A program made the translations under genes and the position numbers. From the NCBI GenBank assembly GCA_004151065.3, contig NWUY0300043002.1, positions 21,581 through 41,675 of the forward strand: a stretch of 20,095 nt of DNA, given 5' to 3'. The DNA comes from Larix sibirica (lineage: Eukaryota > Streptophyta > Pinopsida > Pinales > Pinaceae). Under the pieces are notes generated by a model, which saw only the letters and a program-made list of their open reading frames with translations, did not search any database and had not been told where the DNA came from. Positions 9,741 to 18,693 of the stretch are shown piece by piece. Numbering within the stretch: the stretch's first letter is position 1; the number at the start of each line of letters is the position of its first letter.

Positions 9741-11028
9741 CTATGTTCTAAACATCTTTTTGGGAAAGACAGGCTCCCTTTTTGGAAGCGAAAATACATG
9801 GAAACATGTATTCTATAGAATGCAAATTTCTTTTCTCTACAGATGAAATAAAATTTACGCTTTTTTCAAAGGAAAAAAAAGAGATGAAGTACATGTAACT
9901 TAGTAGATTCTCATCACTATTATGTGTAAAACCCGACTTAATAAATACTTTTCTTACATGCACTATCAAGGTCTCTTATGAAGGCCACTTTGAACAAATA
10001 AATATATCACTTTTCTATTGTTTTCAAGAGTAATGGTTATAATGAAAAATGATTCAACAAAATATTTCACAAATCTTAAATGGGATCTCATATGAAACAA
10101 AATGAGGAACAAAATGGAATGAAGGTTACGCTATCCTATATTAAGGAAACAACAAAGATATTAGCAAGAATCCTAAAGATAAGAGAGATTAAGGTAACTT
10201 TCTCTCCCCACTAAATTCCATTGAAAAGATGTTGGATTCTTCCAAAGACCCCATGGATCCAAAGAAACACAAGAGTGTTTATACTATTTCTTAGTCACGT
10301 TGAAAGACTTGTATCAAAGAAACACATTGTTTAGCTAAAATCATATTTAAAAAACATTATTTTGATATCTATAAATAATAATTTTTTTTTTAATATACCA
10401 AAACTCAAATCACCATATAGGTATAGAAAACACCAAAACAATTATAAAGGAAGATCATTATATAAAGAGAAATATATATGAAGCAATGAGAATTGAACAA
10501 GCTCCAAACAATATAAATAGGATGATGGGCTTAAAATAAGTAATAGTTGGTGTCGCTAATTTGCCTTAGTGAGTTTGCTAACAACACTACTTCTCACCAT
10601 ACACATTAATGCATGAAGAAAACATATTAATAAAGAAAGCTAGATTTTGGTAAAAGCCTAACCAGTAGTTCAAAACATTGGGTAAAAATACCAAAATATA
10701 AAAATTTGTCCAACACTAAATATTACTTTGCATACTCACCATGAAAAACTATTTCATATGCATGGGTTTTTAATTATAGGAAGGGAACTTTGCTAGTTTG
10801 GTGTCACTCGACTTGTATATTCCTTTTAAGGATGAGTCAAGGTGGTCAAGCATAAGTTTTAGTTTGGTTAAATGATTAAGGCACCATAGAATGAAGCATG
10901 ATGCGTATCGAACTAAGACAAAAGAGTTTGAATTGTTGGATTTAGATTTTTACATAATTGTTTTGGAGCAATTTACAAAAAAACTTCATAAAAGAATAAA
11001 ACTAGGAGTTGGCATTACTGTTTGAGGC
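9741..11028. other. Non-coding stretch, no gene seen
   Basis: AT-rich sequence with scattered short open frames, none of which has recognisable motifs or coding-like composition. An A/T homopolymer run lies at about 10377-10392. The only hint of structure is the weak tRNA-like segment at 10841-10915. Confidence 0.5.
10841..10915 (+). repeat. Possible degenerate tRNA-derived (SINE-like) head
   Basis: A weak pol III A-box-like stretch (TTGGTTAAATGATTAAGG, 10864-10881) is followed about 25 bases later by a B-box-like GCGTATCGAAC (10903-10913), near-tRNA spacing. Neither box is perfect and no tRNA fold was established. It could be chance. Confidence 0.2.
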
Positions 11029-11632
11029 CTAAAATTCCTGAGTATTTTCTTCATCTTCTTCTTTATTGTTATGAGAATCGCCATCTTGAGTATCAACCTT
11101 TGCATCCTGAGTATATTCCATAGTCTCATAAGCTTCCACATCATGAGTATATCTGGTTCCTTCAACTATATCTTCACTACATGTAATTTGAGTATCTTGA
11201 ATGTCATCTTCATCAGAACTAGTAATATTTACCACTACACAAGGTGGCTCAATAACATAGTCTACCACATTATTTTTCTTCTGAATTCTCATCCAACCGT
11301 GAGTTTTTACAAGCAATGAGATCCTCATGCTTCATCAATGTTTTCGAAATTGATGTCGCATGTGCATCACAAGAGTGAAAAGACCCTTCGACCTCATCAA
11401 GACGAGCATCCAACCCAATAATAAAATTAGAAATAGGATGAGAAGTTTGCTCATTATCATCAAGTCATGTATCTAAAACATGAATATGAGCAGTAATTTG
11501 TTGGATTGCTGCAATTAGACCTTCCATCTATGACATCATCCATCTCAGTTAGGAGCAAATATCATGAATATCTGCCTAAGAATCATGGAATATTTTTGAA
11601 AGGTCTTCCAATTTTTTTTCATATTCCATTTC
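11029..11632 (-). pseudogene. Acidic, coiled-coil-like coding remnant, family unknown
   Basis: The minus strand reads EMEYEKKLEDLSKIFHDS (from about 11632), then, past several stops, MEGLIAAIQQITAHIHVLDT (11527 on), LDDNEQTSHPISNFIIGLDA and RLDEVEGSFHSCDAHA, ISKTLMKHEDLIACKNSRLD. A frame change near 11280 leads to VIEPPCVVVNITSSDEDD and a Glu/Asp-rich tail ending in NTQEF and a stop at 11029-11031. The periodic Leu/Ile/Val pattern suggests a coiled coil; the tail is strongly acidic. I see no catalytic motif. It could be the N-terminal or gag-like part of a retroelement or a dead host gene. It sits downstream of the LINE RNase H remnant on the same strand, but no continuous frame joins them. 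Confidence 0.45.
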
Positions 11633-11639
11633 AGAGGAA

Positions 11640-12246
11640 CAGTTCCAAATCCCCTCACGAAAAACAAAAAAAAACCCAATATATAGATCAAAACCAGTAT
11701 CTACTAGGAGAATCAACCGACGACCACCATAATAAAAACCAAGGAAATGGTCTCACATAGCATATAAAATCCACCTAGAGGAACTATCCTTCCAAACCAT
11801 TTGATTCTCTATACAATGCAACAATTCCCCAGTATCCCAAACCTCCTAGATAAAGGATAATGTAGAATCTAAGCACAAGGAGAAAATTACTTGAGAACAA
11901 ACCTCCACGTGAATATCACTAAAGACCGTAGACAACCAATCTCCAAGTGCACATGAGAGGAAATCAAAATCCCCTTGACGATTCACCACCATTCCAAAGT
12001 TTTCCCACATACCAAACTGTCTACCTCCAACACTGTTCAAATGACGAAACGATCAAAACAAAATGAATTGAGAAGCTTCCTAATGAAACTTTTGGACGAT
12101 ACCTTCACGTGCCTTGAGTAGATGCCCAATTGAGTGGACCAAGATAACACGGTGATGTACAGTCCCCAAGATGCCTTAAGCGCTCCACATGTCCTGAAGA
12201 ATAAATGGACCCTTTTACCATATGTATAGACTAAAACTTGATGTGA
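11640..12246 (-). other. Decayed segment between LINE remnant and acidic ORF
   Basis: The minus strand retains short protein-like runs (QFGMWENFGMVVNRQGDFDF at about 12010-11950; NQMVWKDSSSRWILYAM near 11800-11755), but stops are frequent and no family is recognisable. It may be the 3' part of the second LINE or part of the acidic ORF's element. Confidence 0.3.
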
Positions 12247-12589
12247 CTAAATGATCGACTTGAACTCAACATAACACAAACTTCTAAGGGACCCAACAAT
12301 GAGTTTGATGTCCCCCTTGTTTTCAAATGCCCCCTCTAGGAATGCTTGAGGCTTGATTTGCAATCTCATCTGCCACCACATTGAACTCACGCCGAACATG
12401 GAAGAGTTGAGTGGAAGGAATTTGTTGGAGTAAGCCAATAATAAGTTTGTGAAGGCACCCAACTATTTGATCCAAAATTTTATGTCGTCTCCTAGATTGA
12501 GAAATAAGGAGGGAATCTCTTATCACCACAAGTGACTGCCTTCCAAAATAAATTGCTTCCTTTAATCCTAGGTATAGAGCATGACTTTG
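12247..12589 (-). pseudogene. Second LINE remnant: RNase H domain (minus strand)
   Basis: Read on the minus strand from 12580: ALYLGLKEAIYFGRQSLVVI, then RDSLLISQSRRRHK, LDQIVGCLHKLIIGLLQQIP and FHVRREFNVVADEIANQASS, ending PRGGI and a stop at 12323-12325. This matches the C-terminal half of the plant LINE RNase H: the GDS Asp (here RDS) and the final Asp of the VADEIAN motif are both kept, while the catalytic Glu three residues before ALYLG reads Gln. In the next frame (stop at 12247) sequence continues as FENKGDIKLIVGSLRSLCYV. The domain starts abruptly next to the AT-rich block at 12600, so the element is 5'-truncated or interrupted. It differs clearly from the 9040-9555 copy and represents another LINE lineage. 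Confidence 0.75.
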
Positions 12590-12599
12590 AAATCACTGA

Positions 12600-13650
12600 T
12601 TTCACATTTTTTTTTTGTAATGCAATAATTTTTTCTTATGTAATATAATAAATGCCTCCATGTACAATATTGTGATGCTGTACAAAATTTTTAGAATAAT
12701 TTTAAGTTTTAACAATGAAAAAAGACTTAGATTTTATAAAGTGATATTTTTTCTTCAATTTTTTAATCTTTAATAAATTACCATATTTAATATTTATTTA
12801 TTTAAACTATATTAATTTAAAAAAAATATTATTTAGATTTTTGTTATGAATAATTATACATATTTTCAAGAATAAATGAAAATCAATCATTCTTAATACC
12901 TTATAATTTATTTGGGTATTGTTAATTTTTTTTCAATTTTTTTAATAATAAAATTTTATAAAAACTTGAAACTAACATTTATAAAGAAAAAAAATATTAT
13001 TATTATTTTTATAATAATTTCATTTTTAAATTTTTTAAATAAAAATAATAATTGTTATTACTTTTTATTTTAATTTAATAAATTATTACAAAATTTTATA
13101 ATATTATATATATTTTTAGAAAAGTATTATGTGATATGGATTCTAGCTTAAAAAAATTGATGATTCATTTTTAAAATTATTTAAAAGGTTACACTTTTCA
13201 AAATATTGGAAACACTACTCATCTTCTATGTATCGATTAATTAAAAATTTAAATATTTTTTTTTCAAATAAAGTTGATGAAAACTATTATTATCATAAAA
13301 TATTAAAAACAATTTTTTAAATAAAACAATATATTTAAAAAATAAAACAATTATATATATTTTAAATTTAATGTTTTATTTATTTTTTCTAAAATTTATT
13401 TAAATATTTATTTTTTAAACTTTTATTTTTAAATGATAAATCTAAATAAACTTAAACAAATACCATATAACTATATAAACCTTAACATAATATTTAATTA
13501 TATAAGCTTTTTTTCATTTAAAAATAAATCATAATTTTATTAAAAAAAAACTACATTATTAAAAAAAATTACTTGATCTCTTGATCTTTCCGAAATTGTA
13601 AACTAAAAATTTATGCTGATGTCATTATAACTCATACTCATACATATAAC
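12600..13650. other. Extremely AT-rich block, no gene
   Basis: About 1 kb made almost entirely of A and T with short homopolymers and ATTT/TAAA runs; very few G or C. No coding frame or clear repeat unit is visible. It begins abruptly at the edge of the LINE RNase H remnant. It could be a matrix-attachment-like region or decayed AT-rich repeat; the sequence alone does not decide. Confidence 0.7.
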
Positions 13651-13663
13651 TCATAACAAAATT

Positions 13664-13937
13664 GAAACATGTATTTGCATCCCCTCCTCCGTTCTTAAAG
13701 ATGTGATGGTTTATGTGCCTATTCTATGTTCGTTTTTTTTTGTCTATTTGGGTTTATGTGGTTGTTCATTCTGGAGTTTTTTTGCTTCATGAGTTTTGGC
13801 TTAGAGGCTACTTCCTAGATATGGATGAAATTGCAATTGCCTCATACACTTATATTTTTATAATGAAAATATAACTTATTTTCTGCTTAATAAAAAAGAT
13901 ATGATATTTTAGAAACATGTATTTGCATTCCCTCCTC
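13664..13937 (+). mobile_element. Possible short (222-bp) retroposed insert with 26-bp flanking direct repeat
   Basis: GAAACATGTATTTGCATCCC continuing to CTCCTC at 13664-13689 is repeated with one mismatch at 13912-13937. The enclosed 222 bp (13690-13911) is non-coding and T/G-rich at first. Its last 30 bases contain CTTAATAAAAAAGATATGAT, resembling the 3' end of a 5'-truncated LINE or a SINE with a degenerate A tail. The flanking repeats would then be the target-site duplication. Plus orientation is inferred from the A-rich end. The absence of a clean poly(A) makes this tentative. Confidence 0.4.
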
Positions 13938-14220
13938 AGCAACGTTGAATTGTCACTGGTCTTTAGACATTCTCCAAGTTATGAAGTTATTATACAGGGT
14001 ATCATTAGTCTTTAAACATTCTCCACTAGATTTTCCTCCAAAGGTCTTAAAAAGTGTTTCTGATGAAAGCTCGAAAGCTTGATTTTTAATGTACAGTATT
14101 CTTAATTTTTAAGTTATTTTGGTCACTATCCAATGGATAACATATGGGCATATTTCATGAATAGATTCACAAGTAAAACTGTGAAACTTTCTGAGACTAT
14201 TGATAAATGCATTTATTAAT

Positions 14221-15837
14221 CATCCCCATCTAATACAGGGGAGTATGAAGACAATGAATAGAGAATGTTTCCTCTGACGAGGAGGATCTGCTGAATTGAG
14301 AAAGCCGTGATCGAAGGGCGAGCACAATGTAGTGAAGCAACCGCTTAACCTTTGGATCGTATTCATCAACAAATTTGCTAGCAAGAAGATTTCGGAAAAC
14401 TTGACCATGCTCGCTTCTTATCTGCCTATTCAAACCTAGAAATATTGTAATTTTTAATGCAAAATACAACTGAGATGATTGAAAGAATTTGTTGCCTGCA
14501 AGGATGAGCTCCACCATTCTGACAATTTGTTTAGCTATGTCCATTCTTTTCAGGATTTCCATTTTTGACGCATAGCTATCAGGGGCCTTTTCACTAGAGC
14601 CGAGATGTGATTAGATAATGAATTAAGAGGAGCCCTTGGTCAAGCGCCATACTGATTAGATTTATATTCTTCTCCACCTCTCGTTATCATTTTCATGGCC
14701 GCTGGTCTGAACATCATGCAGCTCTTCCACACGTGAAATGCATAGTGTTACTACGATACAGAGAAGCTCCACGTACCGTGAAAAAGTGAAGACGGGGATA
14801 TCGTTGATCCAAGCAGCTCTCAAGATTGCCATTCCATTGTAAATGTCTTCATTCACTATATCCTTCGGATTCTCCCGCCCAGCTAACACATGGAAAGCGA
14901 TTTCAACCATATAACTCATGGAATCCTCAAGATAAAAATAATCGCAGTCCTCCGATATGCCACGGTAAATTCTTAAAACCATAGTCTGCATTTTCAAATA
15001 CTCCCTCTGCCCAAGCTCAAACAGAATGCGCACAAACGCCAATACAGACTTTACAGGTACCGTCAACAAATCGTTATCTTTCAGACCGCCCATGACATCA
15101 ACTAGCCTCGCCACTTCTTTGCAGACCTCCTTGGCATCATCACATGAGGAACGTAGCAGTTGTTTACTGATTACTTGGAACAAGAATTGTATCCTCTGAT
15201 TGAGGAAAACATCTCCCTGTTTTCTGCCCTGTATTGGCAATAAACCGGACAAGATTCGATTTCTTCCACAGAGCTTTCCAATGCTCTAATTCCTCTTCAT
15301 CGGGTTTCATTTCTATTTCTACGACCCCTCTCATTCTTCTTTCTGAAGGCGCAACATTGTTTTCCAGCTAAAACCAATTCATTCAGTAGATGTGTCATCT
15401 CTCTCGTTCAAGATTTGAGTGTAGTCGGGGACGACCTCAAGCCCTAAACTTAGGGTTATGCTCCTGTTGTTGAGAATGTATTCGCACATCTGTTGCTTGA
15501 GCTCGGTCTGCGGGATGGCATCGAGAATGTGGAAGGGCAGGCGGGTGTATGGGTTAATGCCATCCTTGTCCCAGATGGTTTCCAATGTTCTACGGTTGTA
15601 GAGAACTTGAGAAGGATCTTCTCCAAAGGCAAGTCTAACAGGATCATAAGCAAAATCTTGCACATAACAATGTCAACAAACTCTTCCGGAATATTGTATC
15701 TAAATCCATTTTCACTCTTCTGCTGATACATTTTTTCCCTTGTGGCGATGCAAGGAAAAAGACAGTTTTACAGAGCTAGGAGAAGTGAATCCGCTGAAAG
15801 CTATTTATGGACTATTCACTTAGAGTGAGTGCTATTA
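14221..15837 (-). repeat. Duplicated segment, copy A
   Basis: This segment aligns along its whole length with 16795-18396, with small indels. Similarity starts about 9 bp beyond the gene's stop and ends about 106 bp upstream of its start codon, at the shared TAATAGCACTCACTC (minus strand). Outside these points the flanks of the two copies look unrelated. Confidence 0.9.
14230..15731 (-). pseudogene. U-box (UFD2/E4-type) domain protein, copy A, multiple frameshifts
   Basis: The start ATG is at 15731-15729 (MYQQKSENGFRYNIPEEFVD), shared with copy B. The U-box lies at about residues 13-85: PEEFVD, then after a 2-bp frameshift near 15660-15670 DFAYDPVRLAFGEDPSQVLY, NRRTLETIWDKD, NPYTRLPFHILDAIP, TELKQQMCEYI. 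This matches the UFD2-type U-box, which recruits E2 enzymes without zinc ligands. A 2-bp loss at about 15390 and further 1-bp indels at 15250-15370 follow. The next block, 15252-14662, reads FLFQVISKQLL to HENDNERWRRI; it is helical and of unknown fold. A one-base insertion near 14600 and the last block, 14562-14230 (MEILKRMDIAKQIVRMVELI to the stop), complete a product of about 500 residues. At the codon where copy B has a stop (17823-17825), this copy keeps TGG. No introns are apparent. It is non-functional as written. Confidence 0.8.
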
Positions 15838-15838
15838 N
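15838..15838. other. Ambiguous base (n)
   Basis: A single unresolved base lies exactly where similarity between the two U-box gene copies ends. This hints at an assembly or base-calling difficulty in this duplicated region. Confidence 0.9.
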
Positions 15839-16176
15839 ATGCTTATTTAGGTCTCATGATCAGTCCCAAATCAGGGCAAAGATACTTTATGCCACTTCCA
15901 ATAAGTGCAGGCAACTGACCCCAGAGACCGAGCCAATTAGATTTGGAAGGGTGTAGGTCTAGGCATTCTAATGAAACTGTATTTTACCTATTAACTACAG
16001 TAATCAATCTCTTTAAGAGTAACTTCTAAATACTACAAAGGACCTCGAGATACTCAATAATGTTATATCTCAATAGCGTGATGTGCAGGTAATACATGAT
16101 CCTTTTAATGGATGCTGCTTCGGTGTGCAGAAAAAATAGCAACACTAATTGCCACTAAAAACTTGACACATGTCAA

Positions 16177-16272
16177 GCATTACAGCATCTATAATCTAGC
16201 ATTACAGCATCTATAATCTAGCTCAAAGCTTGGCTTTGTTGTAACGTCAAGCATTACAGCATCTATTATCCT
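16177..16272. repeat. 22-bp tandem repeat with a third displaced copy
   Basis: The unit GCATTACAGCATCTATAATC+TA is tandem at 16177-16198 and 16199-16220. A third copy at 16251-16272 diverges after 15 bp. The first and third copies share the longer string GTCAAGCATTACAGCATCTA (16172 and 16246). Confidence 0.95.
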
Positions 16273-16433
16273 ATGGCTTATTTGTAAAAGATTTCATATT
16301 TCGCCATTTAATTTACATTCAAATTCTGTACATAAAATCTCTTTGAAATATACTTCACAACACAACTTATTACTAGCAACAAGTTTCGATTTGGACAAAG
16401 ATTATCCTATGGCTTATTTGTAAAAGATTTCAT
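16265..16433. repeat. 33-bp exact direct repeat, 136 bp apart
   Basis: ATTATCCTATGGCTTATTTG followed by TAAAAGATTTCAT occurs at 16265-16297 and again at 16401-16433 with no mismatch. The next bases are also similar (ATTTC against CTTTC). Confidence 0.95.
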
Positions 16434-16794
16434 CTTTCAAACCACAGGTCCAAAGACTAAATCTAATGAAATTTCTCTATCCTAAATTTTTTTATTTTAA
16501 AGAATCCCAAATGCTTTACACATCTATTATAAACATTTAATAAAATATAAAACATAAGAATTTATACCCAACAGATTTCATAACTCCCACATATCAATCA
16601 ATAATTTACCAAAACAAATAATATTTACAAAAATAAACAATATAACCCAGATCATAGCTCACGAACTGTTTGCCATACTATTTAGATTTAAATTCTTCCC
16701 TTTAAGGGATTGCCATACTCTTTAAAACATGCTTAAAAAAGGGTTTGTTTTTATAGCTTTTTGGGGAACAGCTTGAATTGCATGACAACATCTT

Positions 16795-18396
16795 CATCCC
16801 AATCTAATACATGGAAGTAGGAAGACAATGAATAGAGAACTCGTCGGATCTGCTGAATTGAGAAAGCCATGATCGAAGGGTCAGCACAATGTAGTGAATC
16901 AACCGCTTAACCTTTGTATCCTATTCATCCACAAATTTGCTAACAAGAAGATTTTGGAAAACTTGACCATGTTCGCTTCTTATCTGTCCATTCAAACCCA
17001 GTGTTACTGTAATTTTTAATGCCAAATACAACTGAGATGATTGAAAGAATTTGTTACAATTTGTTTAGCTATGTCCATTCTTTTCAGGATTTCCATTTTT
17101 GACGCATAGCTATCAGGGTCATTTTCACTAGAGCGAGATGTGATTAGATAATGAATTAAGAGGAGCCCTTGGTCAAGCGCCATACTGATTAGATGTATAT
17201 ATATTCTTCTCCACCTCTCTGTTATCATTTTCATGGCCGCTGGTCTGAGCATCATGCAGCTCTTTCATACGGGAAATGCATACTGTTACTACGATACAAA
17301 GAAGCTCCCCATACAGTGGGAAGGGGAAGATGGGGATTCGTTCATCCAAGCAACTCTCAGGATGGCCAGTCCATTGTAAAGGTCTTCATTCACTAGATCC
17401 TTTGGATTCTCCCGCCCAGCTAGCACATGGAAAGCAATTTCAACCATATAAGTCATGGAAACATCGAGATAATAATCGCAGTCCTTCAATATGCTAGAGT
17501 AAATTCTTAAAACCATGCTCTGCATTTTCAAATACTCGCTGTGCGCAACGTCAAAGAGAATGCGCACAAACGCCACTACAGACTTTGCAGGTGCCATCAA
17601 CAAATCGTTCTCTTTCAAACCGCCTATAACATCAACAATCCTGGCCACTTCTTTGCAGACCTCCTTGGCATCATCAGACGATGAACCTGAATATTCACGG
17701 CATGAATGTAACAGCTGCTTACTGATTATCTGGAACAAGAATTTGTATCCTTTGATTGAGGAAAACATCTCCCTGTTTTCTGCTCTGTATTGGCAATACA
17801 GATGGACAAGATTCAATTTCTTCTATAGGGCTTTCCATTGCTCTAGTTCTTCTGCATCGGGCTTTCTATTTCTATTTCTCTGATTCTGTCTCTTCTTCTT
17901 CTGAAGGCTCAAACATTGATTTCCAGCTAAAACCAATTTATTCAGCAGAACTGTCATATCTGACTCGTTCAAGATTTGAGTGTAGTCGGGGATTACATCA
18001 AGCCCTAAACATAGGGTTATGCTCCTGTTGTTGAGAATGTATTCGGTCATCTGTTGCTTGAGCTCGGTCTGTGGGATGGCATTGAGGATATCGAAGGGCT
18101 GGCTGGTGTATGGGTTAATGGCATCCTTGTCCCAGATGATTTCCAAGGTTTTGCGGTTATAGAGAACTTGAGAAGGATCTTGTGCAAAGAGCAATCTAAT
18201 AGGATCATAAGCAAAATCTTGCACAATACTGTCAACATAATCTTCCGGAATATTGTAGTCCAAGTCCATTTCCATCTTCTGCTGATACATTTTTTCCCTT
18301 GTGGCGATGCAAGGATAAAGAGAGTTTTACAGAGATAGGAGAAGTGAATCCGCTGAAAGCTATTCATGGACTATTCACTTAGAGTGAGTGCTATTA
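16795..18396 (-). repeat. Duplicated segment, copy B
   Basis: Partner of 14221-15837. The shared 5' leader (18291-18396) includes the CTTTCAGCGGATTCACTTCT region on the minus strand, and the shared 3' end is at CATCCC (16795-16800). The offset between copies is about 2,560 bp. Confidence 0.9.
16804..18290 (-). pseudogene. U-box (UFD2/E4-type) domain protein, copy B, two stops plus frameshifts
   Basis: The start ATG is at 18290-18288 (MYQQKMEMDLDYNIPEDYVD). The U-box (residues 13-85) is in one intact frame: IPEDYVD, DFAYDPIRLLFAQDPSQVLY, NRKTLEIIWDKDAINPYTSQ, PFDILNAIPQTELKQQMTEY. This follows the IP-x-E/D-F/Y...DP...P-x-T-E-L-K plan of UFD2-type U-boxes, which mediate E2 binding and ubiquitin-chain extension. 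A basic Lys/Arg stretch (QKKKRQNQRNRNRK, residues 127-140) could be a nuclear signal. Frame 1 ends at a TAG (17823-17825) where copy A has TGG. The same frame continues to 17289 as a helical region (FLFQIISKQLL, DDAKEVCKEVARIVDVIGG, LVNEDLYNGLAILRVAWMNE). Lesions: a 1-bp loss at about 17340, extra bases near 17195-17220, a 28-bp deletion at 17055/17056 relative to copy A, and a TAG at 16921-16923. The C-terminal region resembles no family I know. In UFD2 the U-box is C-terminal; here it is N-terminal. Confidence 0.82.
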
Positions 18397-18453
18397 ATGG
18401 ACAAAAATCCCTAATCCCACCTTGCTTTTTCATGGATTAAGCTTTTCTCAACT

Positions 18454-18521
18454 TGCTTTTTCATGTTCGTAGATCTGCCCAAAGCTATTTTTCATGCTTT
18501 TTCATGTTCGTAGATCTGCCC
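18454..18521. repeat. 27-bp exact direct repeat, offset 41 bp
   Basis: TGCTTTTTCATGTTCGTAGA followed by TCTGCCC occurs at 18454-18480 and 18495-18521. A partial third copy, CTTGCTTTTTCATG, lies at 18421-18434. Confidence 0.95.
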
Positions 18522-18643
18522 GAGTTTTATCCTGCAAAAGCTTTTTAGGATAATAAAACAATAGATTTTTTCTAAATACTAAAAATAAAATTGGTAACAT
18601 ATTTGTCAGTGGAGGGCCAGGGATTGAATTGCATTGATATCTA

Positions 18644-18693
18644 AAATGGTTAGTGCTTTTCTTAATTAAATGGGTAGTGCTTTTCTTAATTAA
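18644..18693. repeat. 24-bp tandem duplication
   Basis: AAATGGTTAGTGCTTTTCTT+AATT at 18644-18667 is followed directly by a copy at 18668-18691 with one mismatch (GGT to GGG). Confidence 0.95.

Larger units (their letters stand above)
15839..16794. other. Spacer between the U-box gene copies
   Basis: About 950 bp of AT-rich non-coding sequence with no gene. It contains the presumed upstream region of copy A (minus strand) and the 3' flank of copy B. Two sets of direct repeats are present (16177-16272 and 16265-16433), plus a 7-bp inverted repeat, CTTGACA-CA-TGTCAAG, at 16162-16177. Confidence 0.6.

Noticed and set aside
9748-9969. 73-codon minus-strand open frame
   Set aside because: No motif, no coding neighbours and AT-driven composition; treated as chance.
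11071-11319. 82-codon plus-strand open frame, hydrophobic
   Set aside because: It lies antisense to the acidic minus-strand remnant; its Ile/Ser/Phe richness is what the complement of acidic codons produces.
14230-15731. Copy A as an intron-containing functional gene
   Set aside because: The interruptions are 1-2-bp shifts relative to copy B, not intron-sized gaps with GT...AG borders.
17515-18034. Plus-strand open frames of 92-122 codons across copy B
   Set aside because: Copy A and copy B are both explained by the minus-strand U-box protein, and these frames are not conserved as proteins between the copies.
18047-18367. Minus-strand 106-codon frame starting upstream of the copy B ATG
   Set aside because: It is out of frame with the U-box sequence and overlaps it; only its first part is leader, and no motif supports it.
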